Assembly: GCA_007026445.1 (NCBI GenBank)
Contig: VDMD01000001.1
Span: forward strand, 1,736,001 to 1,800,000
From: Schizophyllum amplum
Lineage: Eukaryota > Basidiomycota > Agaricomycetes > Agaricales > Schizophyllaceae
Length of the DNA: 64,000 nucleotides
Direction: 5' to 3'
The position numbers and the translations under genes are program-made. The notes under the pieces were generated by a model, which saw only the letters and a list, made by a program, of their open reading frames with translations, was not told where the DNA came from and searched no databases. This document shows, piece after piece, positions 47,423-57,748 of this stretch. Within the stretch, counting starts at the first letter, position 1. Each line of letters begins with the position of its first letter.

Positions 47423-49314
47423 CTAAAAGATATCGATGCACGCAAGTAGATTGCTCACCGTAAGTTGTCGTGGGTACTGTTCTCCACTGAAGTCCGAGAA
47501 CGTCGCCGTCAGCGGGGTGGTTGTGCCGCTTAAGACTCCGGTCGGCGAGTCCCGATACAGGATGGGGAGATTTGAAGCGTATGAGCCGTCCGAGCGGAGG
47601 GTGTCGAGACTTGCTGGGGAGAAGGCGCGACGCATCATTGGGGTCAGGATGGGGACGTCGGGGAGGGAGTCCTTTTCCTTTATGTGCTTCGCTTTCGGAA
47701 TCTTCGTCTTCACATTCTTCCCCTTGCCCTTGCCGTCTTTCTTCCATTGCCACCTGAACGCGAGTGTCTCGTCCGACCAGCGCGAATGCGACGTGGTCTT
47801 GATGCTGAATGGCTTGCAGGTGCTCGTGGGGATTTGAAAGGGGAGCTCCGGCGACGTGGGTTCAGGCTCGCTCTGCCTGGCCCGCCGCTTGCGGCGCTTC
47901 CGCAGGAAGTGGACTAGGAGGCCAATGAGCACGAGCGCAACAAGGCCTCCGGCTACGCCTGCACCGAGTATGATACCCAGCGGGAGGGCGTCATCACCTG
48001 CGGGCTTCCAGTTCCTGTAAGGAACATGTCAGTCGAGGGATAAGGACGGAGGCCGCAGCCCATAACACGCGGCGAGGGCAAGAGGGGTCCCACGCCGCCA
48101 GGGCGGAAACGAGAATGAGAGGAAACAAGGTACTCACGCAACTGAGGCTGCACCGGAGGAGGAATAAATATGTATGGCGTCAATGGCCAGTGATTTGCCC
48201 GACGAGTCGGGATCGGCCTCAATCTTAAGGGAGTGTTGTGCAGTTGGAAGGCCGGTCATAAAATACTGTGCGAGGTTGTTAGAGGGTCACTCTCGCTTAC
48301 GGGCGCGAGGGCCGCAACTTACAATAAGAACCTACGCGGCTCTGGTCAGTGAATAGAGAGTGTTGGGAGGCCGAAACATACCCCGGAATGCGCTGATGCC
48401 AGCTCTGTGCCGTTCGTGGCGGCCATCTGGACGACCTGGCCGTCGACTAGTGCCTGCGCGCGGGCGTGGTCCGGCGAGGCGGTGCCATACACCGCGATCG
48501 CGTCGCCGTAGAAGGAGAGCGCAGCGTAGGCGACTTCGAGGGACTCCGTCGTGCTGCGAACGTGGGTAAGTATTAAAGGCGTATGGGTGACGCGACCGGT
48601 GAAACCGGGCGAGTGCTCACTGTTCCGTGTCGGACGTCGCCCACTCGGCTGAAGGATGGTACTCAACGCCGCCATCTCGGTCGTCGACGGATACTCTATA
48701 GATCGCAAGGTGTCAGATGTCATGGATATGTCGGATATGCGATGAGCACGTACCCATCCGTATTGAGATCGGTCGCGAGCACGGCCCAGTCGACGTCCAG
48801 GAGGGCGTCGCTGTTGTTCATGAGGTCAACAGTGTGCGCGCCGACCTCTAGGCCGGTCACTGTGCCCAACAGTGCTTTGGTCTGCATTGTCGGAGTCTTC
48901 CCGTTGCCTGCTCCTACAAGGGTGTTGTCCACATAGATGGAGTAGGGGCCATAGTCGGGTCCGTTGGCACCATAGATGGAGATCCCAGTACCTGCGGCAC
49001 ATGTCAGAGGCAGACGCCGCGGATATGGTTCGTACACACCGTTGAAGGATATAGATGCGTAGGCTCCCTTCGAGCCTGTATAGTGGTATGAATTACCAGA
49101 GTAGGACTGAGATCTTGCTGTCAAGCTTGAGAGAGTAAAGAGAGGAGCAGTCACGTACCGAAGAGTCGGAGGGTTCGCCGTCCTTCCAAGCACCTTCGGG
49201 ATTATAAGATACCAGTGGTGAGCTGTCCTCGACTGCGCGGTCATCGTATAGATCAGCGACATGATTCAACATGGCGGAGGAGCACTCACCCGTGAGCAGG
49301 AGTGTACCGGACAT
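47423..49314 (-). CDS. Single-pass surface protein with lectin-like ectodomain repeats
   Basis: The ATG at 49314 (MSGTLLLT) is joined by an intron to VEDSSPLVSYNPEGAWKDGE, then SYSGNSYHYTGSKGAYASIS and FNGTGISIYGANGPDYGPYS, IYVDNTLVGAG, and LLGTVTGLEVGAHTVDLMNN. A second similar segment reads AYAALSFYGDAIAVYGTASP then ARAQALVDGQVVQMAA and GLPTAQHSLKIEADPDSSGK. The two halves share the pattern '[A/S]-F-x-G-x-x-I-x-[V/I]-Y-G-x-x-[G/S]-P-D', a jelly-roll-like tandem seen in many basidiomycete surface proteins. A membrane helix follows (LPLGIILGAGVAGGLVALVL), then HFLRKRRKRRARQ. The cytosolic tail is Ser/Pro/Lys-rich. The signal sequence is weak, so a 5' exon may be missing. The ligand is unknown. 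Confidence 0.72.
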
Positions 49315-49852
49315 GACGTGGCATAGACAGTGGGGATCGCAAGATAGAAAAGGACAACCTGGGCGCCCGGGGCCAGCCTATAAAGGGCCTGACAAGTGCG
49401 TTCTACAGCGTGCGAGATGGGCGCGAGCAAGGGCCGATCTACACAGGTTAGAAGGAGCTGATGTCTGCCCGGACGTCAGAGATGAGTGTGGACCCTACTT
49501 GATGCTATGGGCACTCGCTGGAGACCGAGGATTGGTATGAAACTGATGCACCGGGACGCGCGCTATGCAGCGGCCGTAGCGCGGTAGGGTGATTCAAGAC
49601 TTGCGCCACATCACCAGCTATACGCCTATAGTATGAGGAGCTCGGGCATATTGAGACAGACGAACTCTGATTATTCCAGTGCGCTTTGTGCGCCGACCAT
49701 CGGGGCCGGTCCCAAAAGACGAACAATGGTGAGACACGGGCCGGTCTAAGCGCGTGGACTTTGCGCGCCGCACAAAGACGGCCAAAGCGATTTTAACTGT
49801 TGACTTCCGACAACTGCGACGGCCCACAGCCTCTTCGTCTCGGACGCCCATC
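49315..49852. other. Divergent intergenic region
   Basis: 0.5 kb between two start codons, with a cctataaaggg word at about 49377. I see no gene. Confidence 0.4.
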
Positions 49853-52823
49853 ATGCCACCCAAGACGAACACCAAGGATCTCGTCAAGAAGGGTCCCGCA
49901 GAAATCCAGAAGAGCGCAAACAGGCGCCAGGATGCAGCGGAAAAGCCCACAACACAGCGCGCCATCGTCATCCGCAATGGCAAGCACGGCGCTCGGGGGA
50001 CTGGTGAGGTCCAGCTGGCCAACAAGCTCGCAGGCCGCGAGAAGCTAGATCTCCTTGCTGGTGCGCGGTCACTCAGCTCGTTGGCCACCCCTGTTGCTCA
50101 TACATTCCACCAGAGGACCTCGTCGAAAAAGCCAAACAGGCCATTGCGCGACCATTCCGCCTCGAAGAGTGCATCAACATCGCGGAAGCTCAATGCAGCG
50201 GTACGCCACTCACGATTTACGATCGCAGCCACCAGCTGACGCGTTCGCCCCCTCTGCAGCTTTCCTCGACGATATCGCCAATCTGCAGGACCCAGACCTG
50301 TTCTACGACATCATCCAGCAGGAACTCGAGGCGCGCACGCCGAAGGACACCAATGGCAAGCCGAGCGCTATGCTGCGTAACCCCACCTACGTTGCGCAGG
50401 TCGTCGCGACCAGGTTCGTAGGCGCGCCGCCCACCCACGGATGCCATTTTCTCACTCGAAATGCATTCACGTAGGATCCACAACGCCTATCTCCTCGCAT
50501 CGGCATGGAAGATCGCCTCCGATACGCTCGCTCTGCTTGCCAGAGAGGGCCTCGAGGATCGTACCGTTAAACAACAGCTCAAGAGCAACGAGAAGATGCG
50601 CTCGCGCTACCTCGTCCTCTTCGACATGGTCGGGCACCTGGTGGACATGACGCAGACCAAGTTCGCGGTTCTCGCCACGAAGTCACGTACGTCTCACTCG
50701 TATCGGTTCCGCCTAGCTGCTAACGAGTCTCTGAAGCCCACTACGCACATTTCTTCCGAGAGGTAGAGAGCAAGGAGCCGGGCGAGAAGGAGGTCATTTT
50801 CGACTACCGGGCGGGTCTCCGTGAGGCCGGTCGCTCATTCTTGGACTCGATCATCATCGAGCTGGCGTTCCCCGAGTCGATCTATCCCAAGTCTATTCTG
50901 TACAACATCCTGCACGATGCTGTCGAGGAGGCCCCGCGTGAAGCCAAGCGTTTCCCTCAGGCCCTTTGGGATTCCGTTGGTGACCTTTCGGTAAGCGAGA
51001 CCTGATTTACACGCGAAGCGCCTGTCCTAAAGTCGAACAGGAAGCCGTCGAACTGCAGCAGATCCTTGAGACGCCGCTTCTGGGTCCGGAGGGCCAGGAG
51101 ATGCGTAAGATGTCGCGCCAGATGCCGGAAGAGTTCGAACGCTGGGTCGACGCGTCGATCTACTCACAGAAGGCCTCCGAGCTTATCGGCAACTTCAAGG
51201 ACGTCATCTTCCCTCTGGAGAAGACGAAGAGCCGCGTAACGCTCGATAATATGTGGAAGTACATCAACATGGTCTGCATTCTTTCTTCATGAGTTTCGAT
51301 ATCTTCTAAAAGGTCTGTAGAACTACAAGAGTGTCGCGCAGACTGACATCACCACGCTTTGGGGTCTGGACGACGCGCTGAACGCGCCGCCCCAGTGGCA
51401 TGCGTACTACGTGGACCCCTCCATCATTCCCGAGGGCGACGAGGACGATATGCCTGCGCTTGGCGGTGGTCGCAAGAAGCCGCTGCAGCTTACGACGGGG
51501 GAGGACAGCGACGGCTCTATGCCCGAACTGCAATCTGTCAGCAACTCCTCCGATGAAGAGAGCGACGACGATTCGTCTGACTCGGAGGACGAGGAGTCTG
51601 ATTGGCAGTCCGACGACGGTTATGATACCGACCAGGAAGACTACTTGCGTGAGATGTTGCGCGAGGCCATGGACGCTGCCAACGAGGCTGAGACCGATCT
51701 TGGTGTTCCTGGTGTCGACCCGCTTGCTCAGGATGAGGACTACCGCAAAGGCAACCCCTTCTTGAAGCTGCTCGGCTCTCTCAGAGGTATTGTAGACGGT
51801 TATCGCTTGCTACTCATGCTTATGCATATCCAGGCCGCATGTTCCCTCCGGGCTCCAAGATCAAGACGCCCGCCGATCGTCCAGCGCCCCGCAATGCAGG
51901 TGCCGAGTTCCTCAAGAAAGCTGCGGCGCCGCCGTCGCAGAAGACGGCGCTGGAGCAACTGCTAGAGGAGGAGGAGGCGGAGAAGGAGGCGGCGGCCAAG
52001 AAGAAGTCGAAGAAGAAGCCCAAGAAGAAGAAGGCTGCGGGTGCCGCGGGCACCAGCACCGAGACTGCCGCGCCCACCTCCCCGCCGCCGCCCGCGGCCC
52101 AGTCGCCGCCCACGTCGCCGCAGAGCAAGAAACAGCAGCCCAAGCCCGCGGCACCGAAGCCCAGCGGGCCCACCGCCGCGCCCATCTGGTTCCCGACCGG
52201 CGAGACGCGTGCGCAGAGCGCGCGCGCCTACCTGCAGGAGAACAGGCTTGAGGCGGACAAGAACAAGACAAAGAGCCGTCCCGACCACGCGAGCATCTTC
52301 TCCGAGACCAGCAAGAAGGACAAGGAGAGCAAGAAGGGCGGACTGTTCAGCAAGCTCACGGGCAAGGACAAGGAAGACCCGGACCAGAAGGAGGCGAAGC
52401 AGAGCTTCTTCAAGCGCCTGTCGAAGCGGACGAAGGGGTATATGCACCAGCTGATGCGCACGTCGGAGGACGAGAAGCGCGGGTTGGCGCCGATGAAATG
52501 GGAGAACTTCGTCAAGGTGAGTTAGTCGGGGTTTTCCAGACCAGGGGAAAGCTGACGGTGTCGGTAGCTGATGACGGAGATGGGCTTCGACTACGACCCC
52601 AGCACGGCTGGCTCGAGTGTTCGCTTCATCCCCAAGGACCAGCGCGACAAGCCCATTACCTTCCACAAGCGTACGTCTACCCTTGAATACTGGTTACGGC
52701 TTACTGACCGGAGCTGCAGCGCACCCCGATCCGACCATCCACCCCATGATGCTTCGGGAGTTCTCGAAGAAGCTGCAGCGCCACTACGGATGGACCCAGG
52801 ACGACATCCTGTCAGCGGCTTAA
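49853..52823 (+). CDS. Large conserved fungal protein ending in a HicA-like domain
   Basis: The ATG at 49853 gives MPPKTNTKDLVKKGPAEIQK. After introns the frame reads EDLVEKAKQAIARPFRLEEC, AFLDDIANLQDPDLFYDIIQ, then a long helical block (LKSNEKMRSRYLVLFDMVGH, FRAGLREAGRSFLDSII-type sequence, MPEEFERWVDASIYSQKASE). An acidic stretch follows (DEESDDDSSDSEDEESDWQS), and a Lys/Pro-rich linker (KKKSKKKPKKKKAAG). The last 75 residues (52494-52823) read MKWENFVKLMTEMGFDYDPS, GSSVRFIPKDQRDKPITFHK and, after an intron, a P-H-P-D-P...H-P-M-M-L-R-E-F segment. This matches the HicA fold: a helix, G-S-x-x-x-F strand, P-I-T-x-H, then the 'L.R..L' helix. In bacterial HicA mRNA interferases the strand is G-S-H; here the His is Ser, so RNase activity is doubtful. 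Introns fall at 52517-52567 (phase 0) and 52671-52719 (phase 1). About 900 residues; role unknown. Confidence 0.72.
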
Positions 52824-53134
52824 GCTGCAGCGAGAGACAATTTGGCCATCCTTTCTTGGCAAGTGTGGTGGCTGGCTTACCCCCATGAACTGTATCCCAT
52901 CTTGTTCCAACCGCCGTGCGCGGATGATGCTGTGTTTTTCCCCTTGATATCTTCAATCTGTGCTCACTGTAACGACATGGCCTGCCGTATTGACTGTTTG
53001 TTCTTGACTTGGTATGCGCATCGCACGAACGTTGTAGTTGTGTAGACAAGCTCATGTACTCTGTATTTTTTGCCGACTGCAATTTCATGGTAACCATTCT
53101 ACAACTGGTCGACGTCCACAAACCTCTCTAGTAT
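52824..53134. other. Short gap between convergent genes
   Basis: 3' flanks only. Nothing else is seen. Confidence 0.45.
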
Positions 53135-54779
53135 CTACTCGTCGGCCACCTTTATGACCGCCTTACCCGTGTTGATGCCCTTCTGCACCGCGACCAGCAA
53201 CTCGCCTAGCTTGTCCATGCCGTCGACGATTTGCTCCCTCAGTTTGACCTTCCCGGACGCGACCAATGCGGGCACTTCCGCGTAGAATTGCTGCTGGTAC
53301 TTGTCTGCGAGGGCGCCCACAAGGAAGCCATGGAGGTGCAGACACTTGCTGAAGATCAGGTCCGTGTTCTGTAGACGAGACAGAGACGTGGTAAGTCCAA
53401 GAATATCTCCGGGGTATGGGTGGGGGGGATCGAACGACTCACGTAGACTGGCTTGGGTCCAGTGTTGTAGGAAGAAATTGATCCGCAGGCCTGAAGGATG
53501 CACGTTGGCTGGCCTACCCAAGAGCGGGAAAAAGTACCACAACATACGATTATGCGAGCGCCTTTCGCGGCACCTTCCATGGCGGCATCCAGCGTCTCGC
53601 CACCCACATTATCCCAGTAGCTGTTGAGTTAGCCTGTAAGCCATCAAGTCTCGCGGATTTGATTGCAAATGAAGCGGACAAAAGACGGATACTGGACAAA
53701 CAGGGCAAGAGGTAGATGGGTCTGAGATTTCGAGATACTCACATATGTATAGGTCCCTCCTTCGCCAGGACCTCGCGGGTGTTCGTGGTCTTGTAGTTGA
53801 ATGGCACATCTACGCCAATCTCCCGCATGAACTGTACCTTCTCATCGGAGCCGGCGGAAGCAATGACTTTAAGGCCTTCCATTTTAGCAAGCTGCGCGAC
53901 CATGCTGCAGGGGTTTAGTTAGCTATGTCTATCCACTTATGTCTGTCATGGGTACTCACGATCCTACAGCGCCGGCGCCTGTGGAGACGAAGACGGTCTC
54001 GCCCTGCGGAAGAATATTCAGCAAGGTCGGGCATGCAGAGGTATTTCGATACGTACAGCGCTGGCTGCTGCGTATTCTTTCCACGCAGTGTATGCGGTCA
54101 GGCCTGCAAGCGTAACAGTTTAGCATTTTTCAGCAATATATCACTTGTCACCGACAGAGAAGAGACGGCCAAGGCACATACCTGGCATACCCGCCGCGCC
54201 GAGATATTGCGACCAAGATATATGCTGCTCCTCCGGCAATACGGTGAGGTCGGTGACAGACAAGACGGTGTACTGCTCAAAGCCTAGAATATGGCGAGCA
54301 TGTTCAGCGCTGCAGACAGACGTCGGGCAATGAGACGACCTACTAAACGTTGCCGCAGTCACATGGTTGCCTGCTTTTATGTTCTCTGCCTCAGAGCGTA
54401 CCACGACGCCGACCCCAAACCCGTTCATTCTAGACGCAAGACATGTCAAAAGAGGAGCGACGACCGACGCGGTGAGTGCTTACGGCTTTCCAAGATCAAA
54501 GGGCGGCTGCAAGAGCGGCGAAACTGGTAAGTGGACGGATGGTGATGCAGACCATGAATGACTGCTCACCAAGTACGACTCTGTGTTAGGCGGGCGCATG
54601 CGTCCGCGCAAATAGGGGTCGACGGAAAGATAGAGCACCTTGACGAGCACGCCGCCATCCAGAGGGACCGAGTCGAGGTCGACGGTATCCTTGTCGTCGT
54701 AGACGATATGCTGACCAGGGATTGGGAAATCTTTCGGCACCTCAGCAAAGACGACTTTCGCGTTCTGTACGGGGGCCAT
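53135..54779 (-). CDS. NADP-dependent MDR oxidoreductase (prostaglandin/alkenal reductase type)
   Basis: Zinc-free medium-chain reductases of this group reduce the double bond of alpha,beta-unsaturated ketones and aldehydes, often in detoxification. The ATG at 54779 gives MAPVQNAKVVFAEVPKDFPI then GQHIVYDDKDTVDLDSVP and VLVKVLYLSVDPYLRGRMRP, the family start. Next come GFGVGVVVRSEAENIKAGNH, then LTAYTAWKEYA at about 54070 and GETVFVSTGAGAVGSMVAQL (nucleotide-binding A-x-G-A-V-G, 53890-54000). IHIYWDNVGGETLDAAMEGA is at about 53570-53640. The end (KCLHLHGFLVGALADKYQQQ then QIVDGMDKLGELLVAVQKGI) is typical, with the stop at 53135. It has about eight introns. The exact substrate cannot be told. 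Confidence 0.9.
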
Positions 54780-55934
54780 TGGCGGATGAGCTTGGAAATG
54801 AGGCAAGTTGGGGGCGAAGGCAAGAGCGTTGAGCCGAGTCGCTGCGGAAGTGCTGTTATATGAAAGAGATTTATGAATAAGGAAAGGAAGCATGAAGGGC
54901 TTGGGCCACTTGGCTTTATCATCGATCTTGGTCATCGTACGTCAGACGATGGCCTCACAGGTTGGCTGGGCCCGTGCATCCACCTTCGTGTCAGCTTAGA
55001 GTCATCATCAGTTCCACAGGCTTTTGCTGCGAAGTCCCGAACATCCTCGGCTGTATATATGCGGTAACTGCCTGTTGCAGACACAGGGGCTTCCTTCCCC
55101 GGAAAGGCGAAATCAATGAAGCTCCCTGTTCTTCCTGTCATGCGCCCTCAACTAAGTATAACGCAAAATCACGTTCAGTGACAAGGCAGGTCGGGTTTGT
55201 TGGACATATCTGAAGTTACCAATACCGTAGCTCGAGTGCATGGAAGTTGTTGTGTAATTCCAGAGCGTCGCGATGAACTAGTCCTGCAGAGTAGACAGCG
55301 AGAGAGCCACTGGCTGAAGTCATTGGACTGGTAAACGGGACTACCGCCTAGGCAGCACAGTCTGGGAATGCCTCCGCCGCAGAGACTTGTACATTAGGGA
55401 GGACGCGAAGGCGGATGTACCTAGTAGTAGAGGCGCAACTGCCAACAGTGGGTCCAGTACGATGGTTTCTGGACGCCACGTGCTGGTGTATCAGGTGCGA
55501 CTGCCACGTTCGCTTCTTCATTGTTCAACTCTTCTCTACTTATACCCTTCGGCACAGCAACTTTCATTCAAGCAGACGAGTCACTGGCCCCTCAGAACCT
55601 TCACCTTATTCCCAAAGGCCAGAATACAGTAAGGGCCAAGACGCAGAATGAATGTCGTGCGGCAGATCTAGTGCTGGAGCCCTTCCCTCTTTACGACATA
55701 GTGGCGACGATGCCTCTTCCATTTCCTATTTTCCAAGAGCGGGTGTAGCCTCAATGTCCCGTGAATTGCGCGCTGCCGGTGTTCATCCCACGTCTGCCTT
55801 CTCACGCCACCGAGTGGAATTGATGACTCGAACTGTAATTTCATACAGATCTTTCCTAAACCTTGATAGCAACCTTGAGCCTTCCTTCGACGCTCACTCC
55901 TGACTAGTACTCTGCGCGACGCATCTTGCTGGGC
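54780..55934. other. 1.2-kb divergent intergenic region
   Basis: Between the reductase start and the broken F-box gene. Small plus-strand frames (54962-55213, 55387-55750) have no domain. Likely promoter DNA, possibly with remnants of older insertions that I cannot delimit. Confidence 0.4.
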
Positions 55935-57316
55935 ATGCGCGCGAAGAAAACGAAGAACCTCTCGGCGGGTCAGCCTGGAGGGCACTGTTATCTTCTCGAC
56001 CTTCCGAGCGATATCTTGCAGTTGATCATCAGCCTGATACAGTTGACGCCCTCATAAGGCATACTGGTCGGGACACGCCCCAGAGTATGCCTTCCGAGGG
56101 CGTATGCCCTACGAAGGCGTGGGAACTGGTCGGCAATTCCCGGTTCGGCGGGTGGGAAGTTCCTGATGGGACTTTGTGGGTCCATTCATACGATGTTGAT
56201 GTTGTATTACCCTTCCAGATTGGCTCTTTCCATCAACTCCACAGCTTTCTGAGCCTTTGATACAATGTAAGTAGAAGTTTGCAGGATATACTTATGAGTC
56301 AACATCTGGTCTCACAGGGCTTAAATCAGACGTAAATAACAATATTTTATGACTTTTGGGCCCCCATTTTGTATGACTTATGAGGTTAGAGGGATTTATG
56401 CCTTCTGTCTGCGTAACGAGGTCGGGAACAGCCAAAACCTATGCCTTTCGAGGAATTATGCCTTACTAGAGCTATGCCTTATGAGAGCGTCAACTGTACT
56501 GCCATGGGACGTCCTTGCTTTGCGTCGAGTAAGCACCTATCTATCAGTGCATTCATCTTTGCTGTATCACATTCACCTCTTCTGGCTCGAAAAAGGTGTC
56601 CACCGCCGCCCCTCTTCTATCCGCTTCCTCAGTTGCCGCTTCACCTCTCCCTACTCACGTTTCCGTCTTCGCCTTTCCCTCCCTTCCGCCCACCCTTTCT
56701 TTTTACGCGTGCCTCTTCTGAACGATGTTGCTGAGCACTATTCTGACGAGCGGTACAGACCTGCAAGGCTCTCGATACCGCGACCCACGACCGCTGGCCA
56801 TGGATCGCAATCGCGCAGAGAACATCAAGGGAGTTCGACGTGCCCTTATCGGAGTCTGAATGCACGTCCATGTCTGTCAAAGATCTGGAACAGTTCATTA
56901 CCGCGCTGGCGCGTATGGCTATCTTGATGCAGGGCGGGATCCCCTTGAAATGGGCCGACTTCGTCAAGGTAAGATAAGGCGAGATGGTATGGGCAGAAGG
57001 CTGGATCTGACCGTTTCCATAGCTGATGGTCAGCATTGGCTTCGACTGCGAGATGCACGCGAACGGCACGGGAGCTCGCTTCATTCCTCAAGAGCGACGA
57101 GACAAGCCGATCACGTTCCCCAGGCGTAAGTCTGTCTATCGCGCGTTGGCTGCTGATCTGAGGGCCATCATCACTGCAGCGCGTCCCGACCCGATTCACC
57201 CAGTGTTACTGAGGGAGTACGCCAGGAAGTTAATGCGCTACTACACAATACCGCCAGCTGCACCTGTCGACGGTCCCCTCTTGAGTCTTGACTCGCTTGT
57301 CGAACCTGAAGCTTGA
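55935..57316 (+). pseudogene. F-box gene with a HicA-like 3' end, interrupted by a TA-flanked element
   Basis: The ATG at 55935 gives MRAKKTKNLSAGQPG and then LDLPSDILQLIISL, the first half of an F-box. The frame is then cut at 56040 by a 457-bp element and stops at 56055-56057. After the element (56497 on) the same frame gives LPWDVLALRR, the second half of the F-box, and an intron (donor 56529). Exon 2 (56759-56968) reads TCKALDTATHDRWPWIAIAQ, then EFDVPLSESECTSMSVKDLE, the usual follow-on of Agaricomycete F-box proteins. F-box proteins bind Skp1 in SCF ubiquitin ligases. From about 56940 the reading changes to a HicA-like domain (exons to 56968, 57023-57125, 57180-57316) with the same intron positions and phases as the gene at 49853-52823. 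The catalytic His position is also lost here (G-T-G-A-R-F). As it stands the gene should give only about 40 residues, unless a downstream start is used. Confidence 0.72.
56040..56496. mobile_element. Tc1/mariner-like MITE inside the F-box exon
   Basis: A 457-bp element flanked by TA at 56038-56039 and 56497-56498. Terminal inverted repeats of about 25 bp start CAGTTGACGC, continue ctcataaggcata, and differ at one base between the ends. Internally, atgcct words repeat in both directions (for example 56089, 56102, 56399 and 56440), so the subterminal parts are also partly inverted. No transposase frame is present. A TA target and CAGT-type ends fit a non-autonomous Tc1/mariner-type transposon. 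Confidence 0.85.
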
Positions 57317-57748
57317 AGGCAGTCATGGCTACGCAGAGATGGCTGGCATCCTCTTCTCGAGCTTGACGCTGCTCATTTTTTTTAATCCCAACCTCGAACT
57401 GGAGCTGGATCTGGACTGTTACAGGAACGTCGCGCGGAGCGAGTCCTGCGCGGCAGGAGTAGACACTGGACAGCGTATAGAGGACCAGCTGATCTCACTT
57501 GATGGAAACTGCAGTGAGAGTAACGCAGTGTTAGCATGACTCAGGCCCAAACATATAAGCAACCTGGAAGACATGAAGTCTGCAACAAGGGCGCAAGGGG
57601 TCAATTTTCATCTTACAACAGTGTTGCAAGGGTGTGTTGTGGTTCGAAAAGCTGGAAACCACGTGTTATTCACGTGCTACGTCGCTGTGACGTCGGAAAT
57701 TGCCTTGCCCGGGCCGCAACGCAGGCGCAAGCGTCTCGATCTCCCCCA
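57317..57748. other. Gap between the HicA-like exon and the Mmc1-like gene
   Basis: 0.43 kb between genes on the same strand, serving as promoter for the downstream gene. An open frame runs from 57536 into that gene but has no mitochondrial-presequence or family character before 57749. Confidence 0.4.

Noticed and set aside
49853..57316. HicA/HicB toxin-antitoxin pair
   Set aside because: Both HicA-like domains lack the key His, have introns, are fused to other sequences, and no HicB-like gene lies nearby.
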